Part shown: positions 22,095 through 33,200 of the stretch, piece by piece
Layout: each line of letters starts with the position of its first letter
How positions within the stretch are numbered: position 1 is the stretch's first letter
DNA from: Branchinecta lynchi
Taxonomy: Eukaryota; Arthropoda; Branchiopoda; Anostraca; Branchinectidae
Assembly: GCA_023053575.1 (NCBI GenBank)
Contig: JAKZAP010000007.1
Coordinates: 26,375,464 to 26,439,463 of the forward strand
Direction of reading: 5' to 3'
DNA: 64,000 nt
The notes under the pieces: model-generated
Seen by the model: only the letters and a program-made list of their open reading frames with translations
Told to the model about the DNA's origin: nothing
Databases searched by the model: none
Program-made: the position numbers and the translations under genes

Positions 22095-22540
22095 TTGCAG
22101 ACCGGAAAATTTGTGAAAAGTAAAAGTTTAATCTGAAGTTGATTAGAGGTTCATTTTAGGGGCAAGGAGACGTGCTGAGCCCGAATATGAAAATTATTTC
22201 TAGCCAGACAATTAGTTCGGCCGGAATCCGGCCAAAACCGGAGACTTTGTTTAAATAAAAAGTCTTCTTTACATTTGATAAGATGTTCGATTTGCGGGTA
22301 AGAAGACATGCTGAATTCGTATATGACAATCATTTTCTCACCGGACATATAGATCTCTCAGAATCCGGCTGAAACCGGAGAATTTGTTAAAAGTAGAAGT
22401 TTAATCTGAAGATTAAACGAAAAGATCAGAGGTTCGATGTAGGGGCAAGGAGACAGGCTGAATTCGATTTTGAGCTTTAATTTTTTGCCAGAAAAGCAGT
22501 TTGTCCGGGATCCGGCCGAAACCAAAAATTGGCCAGAAGT
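22095..22540. repeat. about 140-bp degenerate tandem repeat
   Basis: Three units share 'AAAAGTAGAAGTTTAATCTG', a 'GGGGCAAGGAGACNNGCTGA' block and 'GGNATCCGGCCGAAACC'. Related single units occur at 42.29-42.48 and 58.44-58.62 kb. Short minus frames here are by-products. Confidence 0.75.
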
Positions 22541-25160
22541 AAGGATGGAAGGATATACGACGTACTGTAGGCTATAGAGTAAACCATATGCTGAATCCGT
22601 ATCTGAATATTTGACAGACGCAAAATGGATATCTGAAAACATCTGAACTTGGTGAAATTCATCTGGCGTATCCGTTTTGCACTGTCAAATACAAAGTTGG
22701 TCTTTCTCAATTATTACCATTGGCCTTAATCTGTTCCTAATTTTAAAGTAAAAATGTTTAAGAAGTCCGTTCAAGACTTGTCTGGAGCGAATGTTAAAAT
22801 TGTGGGATCCCATCGAAACCTTATTCTAGTTCAGTTACAAAAAACTCAGGGTTCACTTTCTGTCTCATTGGACGTCGTGACCCCCCCCCCCCCGGACCAA
22901 CCAATTCTTGGTTCGTCAGCTACTTTCGCTAGGGAGAGCTGCACAGCATGTAACCTCATACTAGGATACAAGTAAGTAAGTACGTACTTCGCACCTGTCT
23001 GGAAGACAAAATATGATTTGAAATGGGTCATTTATTTGTGTTTCAACGAAACACAAATAACTTAATAGAGCTGCATGTTAAGTAACATCAAGCAAGCATC
23101 ACGGTAAGATCAATCAACGGGCCAGTCACAGAAATCAGAATATTAAATGTCATACTATCCATCAATATACCAACTGAAACATAATGTCAAGCATCTGTCC
23201 GTTTGTATGGAGTGAAATGCGATATGGCTTGATTTAAAGGATGTTTTTTATTTTTCACCAGGAATCTTCCATCACTAAGACCATGAAAAGTAAAAGCAAT
23301 GCAGCATCTAAATGCAACTTTGGCACAATAAAAGCACTTATGATAGATAGACATGAAAGTTCACATGAGACAGGTCCGACTATTAAAGCACATATGTTCC
23401 GTCGACCACTTGACGTTAGGACCACACTGGTATAGAACAAGAAGATTCCTTACTTAGGCAACTAAACATTCGCTAGCCACCGATGAGTGCGATCGGGTAT
23501 CCAAGGTCATGGTCACTGGTGCTGAAATCTGTAGCATGGTCCATGGTCAAGGTCGACCCTCCGTCGAAAGATGAAGGAGATACTTCTATTCTGCTTCAGA
23601 CATTGCCAAAACTACCTCTTTATTCTTGGTCATCCTGCTCTACAAGACTGGCTTTAAATACAGTTGTATGGTCTGTGATTATCTGTAGACTGTCGTAGTG
23701 CACAGGATCTCAGCACTATATGTTCCGTCAACGGCCTGTCCTCTCTGTTACTTAGAAGCTTGAAAGATTGTGTGACCATATATGCGTCGCACACCTGACT
23801 CTCTTTTATGAAAAGCACTATCATATTATAGCCATTTGCAGTCTGTATGCTGGAAAGAAATGAACACGAAAGATTTCCAACACACTTTCTTGTGTTGCAG
23901 CCTTCCATGACCAACAGTGAACTCCTGGCTTCCCAGACGATACAACGGGAAAGTAGTGATGGTATCTAGAAGCTGAGTAAAAATCCGTTGCACACCTGTT
24001 TCATCGACCGAGTGCAAATTAATACTCAACCTCTGCCTTTCTTATACTACACTTAGACTTGACATGCTAAATATTCTCAAGTATTGGAACTTGACTCCTG
24101 GTCAGGTGCTCTTATTGGCTCTGGGCCTAAAGGTCCAATGAATGAAGATTATTGCATGGGGTTCACCTACTCCTTCTTTCTGACAAGTTAGAGCTTCCAT
24201 ATGTAGATCATTTAGAGGAAAACTTTCCATTTGGACTTCAAACTGCATTGGCTGATGATTGAATGGGCGTCACCTATTCCTTCTTGCAGACAATTTGGAG
24301 CTTCTATATATTCCTCATCATTTTCATTGTTTTCAACTTGGACTTTGATTCTTAGTCACACTATCTGATAGCCTACTTTTGCATCCATCGCTGATTAGTG
24401 ATGGTAGTAGTCCAGGCGGTAATGTTTCTTGATCACTGACTATGCCCTGGAAAGAGCATCCAGTTAGACCCAAATAGCTAACTTCAGAAGATAATAAACT
24501 TATGCTGCTGTATGGTTTAGAAGTATTTTTATGGTGACAACCTACTCTTGACCTATCAAGCTAATTATGGACTCTTTCTTCTTAATAGCTTCAAGGTACA
24601 ACTACTTTTATGCTGACAAATAAATACAAGCTTGACTATGAAGTAGGTAAATTAGCATCATCCTCTCCTTAAACTAAGAAGTAAGAATCCCCAAGTTCAC
24701 AAACTCTTGTCTGTTTGTCTGACATTGTTGATCTCCATTGCCTGTTTTCACGATGCTGATATTTTGACTTGAAGGTGGTGGCTCAAATATTTCTATAAAT
24801 CTCTCTGTGGTACACAAAGTGCAATTCTTTCAGGATTTTATGAAAGCCCTAAATGCGTAAGACAATGTTTTATCATTCTGGAGGAGTAGTTTGAGAGATT
24901 TGGAGAGTCTCATTTATACCTAGATAAGATAGTTCCAGATAGCCCCGGTTTGGACTTCAGGTAGGCTACTTGGCAGACAAATACAAGGAATATTCCCAGT
25001 GGATGCCATAACAATTTCACACATTCCTAACTAAAATAAAAAATTATCACACAACCGTGGACTCGACAAACTGACAAAAGCTGAACAGGATCTGCAAACC
25101 TATCAAGCTAGCTTATGGACTCTTAAGTGCATCTACTTTTATACTGACTGAATGTTCACT
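22541..25160. other. long unannotated interval
   Basis: A terminal 'GTATCCGTTTTGCACTGTCAA' relic of the Penelope-type repeat lies at about 22,667-22,692, and a C run at 22,881-22,893. The open frames at 23,255-24,029 match no family I know. Otherwise nothing is seen. Confidence 0.5.
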
Positions 25161-25164
25161 CACC

Positions 25165-25448
25165 AGGGCAGTCACACTGCATGGTGTCCCAGCGTCTAGG
25201 CATGTCCCAACGTATGGGCATGATGCTCATACTTTGGGGGTATGCCCTGCAGGAATGGCATGATACCCCATGAAAATCTGTTGAATTAAAAATCTGAAGT
25301 AGAAATTAGCTGTTCAAACAGATTTTAAGAGGGTATCCTGGCATTGCTGCAGGACATGGTGCCCAAACATACAAGCACCATGCCAATACACTGGGGCATA
25401 CTCAGACTTTGGGGCACTACGCCCAAGAATTCAAGATTTATGTATGAG
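25165..25448. mobile_element. degenerate MITE, CAGTCATAC family
   Basis: Ends 'CAGTCACAC' and 'GATTTATGTATGAGTG' resemble the termini of the MITE at 31,742-32,131. The interior shares 'GGTGCTCATA', 'GGGCATG' and 'AAAATCTGTT' blocks with it. The right end has one mismatch to GACTG. Confidence 0.55.
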
Positions 25449-27060
25449 TGGGCCACAGCCAGTCAATAGCCTGCAATTATAAGAATTAAGGCATACTGAT
25501 ATTCAAATTTCTCCATTGTTATTACTTAACTTTTCTTTTCCAGACATTCTAGAAACTCTTGACTCACAGCCAACTCACAACTCACAGCTAATCAGCCTAT
25601 CAGTTAGGGGAGGGGAAAATGGAAGTTGGGCCTTAGACTACTGTGATACATTACTGCACTTTTTGATAACCATTACTGCTCTCATACTTACTGGCACCCT
25701 GCCTGCACTACAAAAAACTGTGCATTCTTGATGCTTTTCCAGATTACCTTGTTGTAAATCTAAACGAGGGGTACCTCGTAAAAAGGTTAAGAGGAAAGAT
25801 AAGTGTAGTCTTAAGCCTTGTCTTAATTGGTGTGTTAAGGCTCATAAAGGTTATTACACTCTAGGAAGCTTAATACACAAATTTGGGACCGCGGATGTCC
25901 CTTGTCTTAGGGGACATTTTCGCATGAATAGCTGTTGAGCTCGACAGAAGGTGCCATCCACGCGAAAATGTCTTGGATGATGCCATCTTCACAACAATTT
26001 GTTGAGCTCAACAATCACGCGAAAACACTCATCATCAGAATGGCCGTTCGTATCCAGATAGGAAAAAAACCTTTGCGAGGGTAGCCACTTAATTTTTTTT
26101 TTTAATAAAACCTGAGCTTTTGAAGATCAGAAAGTGATTCTCCTATCTTTTAGCTTTGATTTGAGGCCAAAATCACCTCTCTATCTTGTCTCTAAGCATC
26201 TTAATCTTCTTTAGAAAACAGTATTTTACATAAGGAAATGCCTATGTTCAACCATTGACTTTAGGGTTTTGTCCATCTAGTGACCAGCTTAGAACTATGT
26301 GCTTCAATGAAATTCTATGAAACTGGGTGATTTTGAGCTGGTTTTGAATGCATGGGGAGCCCTAGCAATTGAGTTAGATGAGTAAATATGAATATGATCA
26401 TCAAGGTTACAGTCCAATAGACCTATTGCTGCTATAGGCTGCTGACTTTTCCTCCTTAGTATCAACAAATTTTTTTAGGCAAGTTCAGCTACTTTTTTTT
26501 ACATCTAAATTTACATTGAAAATTTAGAAATAATATTAAATAGCTAGGACATCTTACTGTTAGCCTTATAAAATAGACAATTTTGTCCTGAATGCAATGG
26601 TATTTTTAAAATATTTTTTGGAGATGTTTTAGATAGGTAAAACTGATAAGGAAAATTCACAGCAATTTATGGATTCATTACAAAAAAATCGCCAACTTTT
26701 GCCACTAGGTGTTTTTGTGGCTACCCTACCTTTGCCAAGAGGAAGGAAATAACTTGATGAAAACTGGAGCAAATTACATTTTGGACAACAAATATTGTAC
26801 TGTTTTGTTCCTAAAAGTTGATAACCATATTTTTATCATTGACCCCTGTCTTTCAGTGGCATGTCTAAAAACAGAAATTTATAATATACAGTACTGTAGG
26901 CAGACTGTAGGTAGGTATAAAAAGATTGACAACGAAAGTCGTTGAGTATTTCCCCTACCTGAATTACATGACCTCTAAATTGGCCTTAGAAATATTAAAA
27001 GGAAATTTCGGTGCAATCCCATGGTGGATTGATTTTTATTTGGTCATTAAGATTTTGCTT
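25449..27060. other. spacer with a dispersed repeat
   Basis: A segment at 25,760-25,860 ('CTTGTCTTAATTGGTGTG', 'AAAAAGGTTAAGAGGAAAGA') recurs in reverse near 35,160-35,230 and 62,125-62,160. No gene is recognised. Confidence 0.45.
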
Positions 27061-27067
27061 GTTGGAT

Positions 27068-27319
27068 CAGTCTACCACAAACCCCTGATTTTTGGATACT
27101 CTATGCCAAACGCTGGGTATACCTAACGTTTGGCATACCCTATGCCTAACGCTGGATACCCTATGCCAAATGCTAGATATGTGTTGGTACCCTAACCCTA
27201 ACCTACCACACTATAAAAGAACTGTATGCCAAAATGGTATGCCAAACGCTAGATGTACCCCAGATAACGTTTGGCATCGGGTATCCAAAAATCAGGGGTT
27301 TGTGGTAGACTGTCTTGGA
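27068..27319. mobile_element. MITE with CAGTCTACCACAAAC terminal repeats
   Basis: About 33-bp terminal inverted repeats ('CAGTCTACCACAAACCCCTG' onward through TTTTTGGATAC) bracket a 250-bp non-coding body with internal 'TATGCCAAACGCT' palindromic units. Flanks TGTTGGAT and TCTTGGAC agree at 6 of 8 bases, compatible with an aged 8-bp hAT-type target duplication. A second copy is at 46,684-46,953. Confidence 0.85.
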
Positions 27320-27448
27320 CTGCACAGTATTTTCAGTTATGTTATTTGAGGACCTCGAGGTTGGGTACTGACAAATATTAGGATGTTATTTATTACCTTT
27401 AACTTCATATCTGCAGTTTATAACTTTTTAATGGTAGTTTTCTTGCAG

Positions 27449-28633
27449 GAATGATAACATGGAGATCGAAAAAGCGGTTACTGTTTTGAAGCCTATTTTT
27501 GAAGATTTGTTCCTCTCCTCAAGCGAGAGTTCAGACAGTGACAGTGATGAAGAATGTGGATCTGTGGGCAGTATACGCACTTCTGTAATTGCTGCAGCAT
27601 TGATGCTTCTGCCAGAGGATCACCCAAAACAAGGGGATTATCTGAACCTGATCCATCAGTATTCAGACCGTGACTTTTGGCGTCACTTCCGTGTTACCAG
27701 ATCGAGTTTTGATGTGATAGTGAATTTCTTGGATTCCAAGAAAGTCAGATCTGAGGTTTGCTACCATGGTGGTTTTGCACCTATGTCTGTAAAAGAAATG
27801 ACGTATATTACCCTGCAGTACTTAGGAAATCAGGGATCAATACGTCTTCTAGCAGATAAATTTGGCAGAACAGAGTCAAGCATTTGGAAAGCTGTTGACA
27901 TTGTCTGTCTCTGCTTGTTTGACAACCAAGTGTCATTTATACAATGGCCAGATGATCTTGCTAAAGTGGAAGCAGAGTTTAGAAGTAGGGCTGGCTTCCC
28001 AGGAACTGTGGGTGCTATTGATGGGACGCATGTGCGAATCCATGCTCCTGCACATGATCAAAAAGCTTACCTAAACTATAAGAAATTCCACAGCATAGTG
28101 CTGATGGCGATTGCACTTCCAGACAAAAGTTTTGCATCAGTTTTTACAGGTTTCCAGGAAGCAACCATGATTCCTATGTTTTCCAGAGGTCATCTCTGTG
28201 TGGAATGCTGACGAGCAATCCAAATGCACTCTTTGATAGTACCAAATATCATATTGTGGGGGATCCAGCATTTCCTCTGCATCCATGGATGCTGACTCCA
28301 TACAAAAGAGGAAGACAGATATTGTCTGCTTCCCATAAGAGGTACAACAATAAGCATTCAACTACAAGAACAATTGTAGAGCAGACCTTCGGAGATTTGT
28401 TTAACAGATTCCGCCGTTGTAATGATATCCAGGCCACAGTGCAGAAATGTGTCAGAATAGTTTCAGCTTCATGTTTGATACATAACCTGTGTATACGGAA
28501 TGGGGACTTTTGTCAAGAAACTGCCCTGAGTGCTCAGGTTTATACAAGCTTGAACCCGATTCCTAGGGCTGTGCTTCAGAATCCCTCAGTATGCGGTGTT
28601 GCCAAGCGTGACAGGATAAGAGCAGCTTTGTAG
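27449..28633 (+). pseudogene. PIF/Harbinger (HARBI1-like) transposase with one frameshift
   Basis: The exon begins after a good acceptor (TTTTCTTGCAG); the first ATG is 27,459. An acidic Ser-rich N-terminus precedes 'RDFWRHFRVTRSSFDVIV' and a helix-turn-helix-like region. The DDE residues are all present: Asp in 'GTVGAIDGTHVRI', Asp in 'HIVGDPAFPL', Glu in 'TIVEQTFGDLFNRFR'. After 'VFTGF' one base is missing near 28,150; the next frame continues 'GSNHDSYVFQRSSL' and runs to the stop at 28,633. Total length of about 390 residues is normal for the family. Known: such nucleases cut and paste with TWA target duplication and need a Myb/SANT-like partner, found here at 30.2-35.0 kb in convergent orientation. 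The single lesion could be recent or a sequencing error. Confidence 0.9.
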
Positions 28634-28727
28634 GACTAATTTTGCACCAAAGTGTTTGTAACTGTTTTTTTTCATACATAAATGAGCTAAAAGCTTTACT
28701 AGTAAGAATACTTTTGCATCTTTTTTA

Positions 28728-28769
28728 TTTGGTTTCCACTTTCTGCCAACGGAAAGTGGAAACCAAACA
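28728..28769. repeat. perfect short hairpin
   Basis: 'GGTTTCCACTTTC' and its exact complement flank a 7-base loop, about 95 bases after the transposase stop. It may be a cruciform relic; no terminator function is established in animals. Confidence 0.85.
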
Positions 28770-30211
28770 CCAACAACATATATGCTTCAGCTTCGTCGAT
28801 TTTTTTTCTCCATGTTGACTGGCATAGAAGTGAATCCACTGGTCAATTTCACTTGTACAAAATGTGGTTGACTGATCATATGACAGCAACGAAAACGTGA
28901 TATTCTCAATTGGCATATTTCGAAATATAGGCCTATTTGACTCCACTAATCGTATAAGTCAGCTGAAATTTATTGTAGCAATAGTTGTGCACTTCTTAAG
29001 GCTCAAGCTATAAGAACGAACCTTCAAGCATGGATAGATTGGAAGGACCGAAAAAATACGGGAATGAATCTCAGCCGATTTGTGCATTCAGTGTAGTCAA
29101 ATGCCATTATTGTTTCTGCAAACTCTTGGTACCACAATTCCTTGTAGTTAGGCTACCTGCCCTGTTTTCCAAGTAAGATCACGTCTGATCCAAAGAATTT
29201 AATTTATCTCAACCCATTCTCTCATAAAGCTCTGTTCAAAGGAGAAGGAAACAACATCATCTGCTAATACAGTACTGCAAATGATGGGTACAATTTTTCT
29301 CTTTATTAATTTTCAGCTCTAAGCTAATATACAGGGGCGGTTTGAAGTGCTTAGGCATGGGGGACGAGGCGACCTCAAAACGTATGACTGGCCTATGCCT
29401 GGCAATTATACCGATTAGAAACAGTAGACAACACCACAGGAATTTCAAGAAATACCAACACCATTTTTTAAAAGGTTAGGCAAAAGGTCATTACAGGAAT
29501 AAAATACTAAAGAAAATAAAGAACAGGAATTCCAGCATGCCGTTCTATTCAGCTTTCACTGGAGAGAGCCAAGTCCTGACCAGCTTCTAACGAATGTACT
29601 CGAGACAAACTTAAATCGAGTGCCGCAGGCGAAGTTTTTTTAATCCGCATTTTTTTTTCTGGCAAATTCAACAACTTACCGGACGGATTCCTTCCACTAA
29701 ATGCAGAATAAGCTACTATGAACGGCGCCGCAGGCGATATTTTTGGAAACCAGAGCCTTTTTTGGGTTAAAAACGAAAGTAAGGGCTGCCTATTATATCA
29801 CAGATCTGTCCGTCTGTCTGTGACCCCTAACTCCCAAACGGTGTGGCATACTTTGCCCTAAGATGGTACATGGCAGTTCTTTCATCCGACCGTTTCCGAA
29901 AAAAGGTATTGGCCATCCAGAATAGAATAAAATAGTTACAAAGTAGATTTGTTTTAAAGTTAAAGTGGCAGAAAAGGGTGCATTCATCAGGCCCATCATT
30001 ATTACGGTGCTTACAAAGCCGATTATGTTCAAACATTAGCCCGCACAGAATTTAGTGTTAATGCCTTGCAAGTGGTATAAGAAATAGTAAATAAAATGGG
30101 TAATAAAATTACAGTACGTAACTAATTCTTTATTCAGGTATATATGGAATGAACACCCTGAACAAAGCACACACTAAACCACAAAAAAAAACATGAAAAT
30201 CAGAAAACTAC
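28770..30211. other. spacer between the Harbinger genes
   Basis: No gene recognised. 'CAGGGGCGGTTTGAAGTGCT' at 29,332 recurs at 42,829. 'CCGCAGGCGA' occurs twice (29,624; 29,731). A minus-strand poly(A) signal AATAAA (TTTATT on plus, near 30,128) would serve the Myb/SANT-like gene. Confidence 0.5.
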
Positions 30212-33200
30212 CTAATCAGACTCACTGCTTGAAGCTCTCTTTCTTTTCTTTGACCCAGATTTGTTGTCCTTAGAAAAAAGGTCTTTCATAAAGGACATAT
30301 ATTCCCTGGCAACTGCCATCTTTTCATCATGTCTTTTCTTTTTGGATTCTTCTTTTTCTAATTCTCTTTTCACTTTTTCTTCATGCATCTTTTTCTTTTC
30401 TTCCTGCTCTTCCTTTTTCCCTTTCTCAGTTTCTATGATCATGTTCGTGAGCTTTTCAAACTGAGAAGCCTTCGATGGCTTTCTCTTTTGGGAACTACCA
30501 GGCTTCATCATGTCTGATGAAGCACTGGTATCCTGATCATCATCTGCAAATTCCGGGGGCAAAATGTCATCATCTTCGACGCGGCTGCTCGTTCTTGGCG
30601 AAGGACTAGAAGGCTTGACCTTCTGATTTTTTACGAAATTACCTTTCGTCATTCGTTGGGGCTTCTGTTCCTTCAGCATCGAGTCGCCAATGTAGGTGGG
30701 ATGCACACTTGCACCTGTGCCTATGATGGCCCTGATTTCTTCGGAAAATGGGGGTTCAGTGTCCAGAATGTCTGCCCCCGAACCTGTTTGTTCACAATCA
30801 CGCACAAATGCTTTATAGGCGCGGAACATGTTGTGCCACTTGGTTTCGCACTTAGACCCAGGTTCATTGCCCAGATCATAGGTCTCTGAGAGCTCTTGTC
30901 CTATTTTGGGCCATACTTCCTTCTTTGTAGTTTTGTCGTCGTTTAGCAGCCCCCAGTTTTCTTTAACTTTCTCCAAAAACACTTTAGTGGCTTGCTCATC
31001 AGCGTTTCTCTGAAATGTAGTTTTCCTCCCAGTCCACGGAGTGATTTTTTTTGAACGTCCAGTGGTGTCTGTGCTCTCCTTTGTGGATGTAGACGATGTT
31101 CCTTTTCCACCTCCCTTAATGGAAACCGCCCCATCAGAAGGTACTACTGACAGTCCTTCTGCAGCTTCCTTTGTGTAACTGTACACTATCTCATCTGAAT
31201 CTCCTAGAAAACAAAAGAATTAACACAAAATATCCATGCTATAGCCTAGTTCCAAAATTTCCCCAAACTGTGTATCGTAAATACTCCACCTTTAGGTACA
31301 GTTTGTTGGAATAAACCTTTATTTTTTCACTTAACATGAAAGCCTTTAGTTCACACAGAAACGTAAATCTCAGTAAATTAAGCAGATGGCTGACAGTCCT
31401 CTGCAAACTTTGCACCAACCCAATAAGATACTGATGATTTTAGTGAAGTCCAGAAATCAACCAATCAGAATTATTCTACAGTGGGTAGGTCAGGGTAGAC
31501 CAGTCTAGTACACTAAGCCCTTTTTTATAACCATGCTCGAATGCTGGGGCATGCTTGCAGGGGTGAGCATGGTGCTCACACGTATGTGCACCCCTTATTC
31601 CCTAAGGGATACCAGTATACACCACTTTGGCAATTAGACAAGCCAGCATTTTATTTTGACTTTGACAATGCTGTATACTGATACCCCTCTGGGGAATAAG
31701 GGATACACATACGTGTGAGCACCACGCTCACCCCTACCAGCACAGTCATACACAAATCCTCAATTTTTGGCAGGGTTCCCCACCGTCAGGGGATGCCCAA
31801 ATGTATGGCCATGGTGCTCATATGTTGGGGCACCATGTCTTGGAGCAAGGGCACAGTACCCCCATAAAATCTGTTTGGAAAAAAAAAAATTATTAAAAGA
31901 TTTTCAATTCAGCCGATTTTATCAGCCGATTTTAGTACCCCCATAAAATCTGTTTGGAAAACAAAAAATTTATTATAAGATTTTCAATTCAGCCGATTTT
32001 TATGGGGGTACTGTGGCCCTTGCTCAAGGGCATGGTGCTCCAGCATATGAGCACCATGCCCATACATCGGGGCATGCCCGGATGGTGGGGCACCCTGCCC
32101 CAAAATTGAGGATTTATGTATGACTGTACAGCCGTTGATTTTTTCCACGCTTCGGAAAAGTTCTCCGCCATTCCGACTGCGTCTTGTACCGTTCGGTACA
32201 AGACGCAGTCGGAATGGAATGATACTCTGACGTAAGTAGAGTTCGAGTCCTGAAATACGTACGCTATTAATGAACTGTTCGAGAACAATTTTTTCGATAA
32301 TTTCGACATTTTTGCGTTTCCTGTCAGATCTGTTTCGCCAAGTTCCATCCATTTCCTAGCGTAATGGCCTAGTTTATCCCCAAACTCTTGGAATGTCATA
32401 GACTCGGATTTAAGCAATTCTCGGAACTTTGTTCTATAAGAATCAGGCGTAATGCTGTATTTTTTCAAAATACTCGCTTTAACGGTCGCAAAACTCGCTA
32501 GTTGGACGGCGGTTAAACCTGCAATGGCTTCTAAGGCTTTACCGGACAATAGAGGCATAAGCCTCACTACTTTCGCGTTATCGTCCCATGCGCATAACGT
32601 CGAAGTATTCTCGAATGCGGTCAGGAATGAGTCAATATCATCCCTTTCCGACATTTTCTGGAGTGACGGCTCCCTCGGTTTATTTAATGACTGTAACAAC
32701 GCTTGACGTTCTTGATTCAACTGCGAAATCTGAACATTGTGCGAATCGCGCATTGAGTCCAAAATCATGTCGAATTTCGAAATTAGTGCGTTAACTGCGG
32801 CGAGGGTCGTCGTATCCCCTGTTGAAGACGCGTTTGTCTTAACGTCTGTCATTTCGGTAGCTGTGAAACGATGCGTAAGGCTTTCGTCGAAGACGCTTTG
32901 AAAATCGGAATTACTGCTCGATTCGTACGCAACCTCAGAAGCGAACAGCTTCTGCGTAGAACCGCGTAATGGTACTAGTTCGTAATGTTTAGTTTCCGTC
33001 TCTTACGGAAACAGACCTAGTCGTCGGTTTATTAACTCCCTCCAGGTCTTCTCGTAACACGAAACTAACTTAAAAATACGAATTTACCGTACCTCTCCGA
33101 TCTCCCAGGTTCACTAATCCAACTTCCGCTGAATCACCAGTGTGAAAGTTCTCCCTAACACCAAACGCTAAGAGACCTTCATAGTGCAAAGCCTAACTTT

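Noticed and set aside
30261..30464. Plus-strand hydrophobic frame that looks like a membrane protein
   Set aside because: Antisense of the Lys/Glu coiled coil of the Myb/SANT-like gene, which always gives Phe/Ser-rich text.
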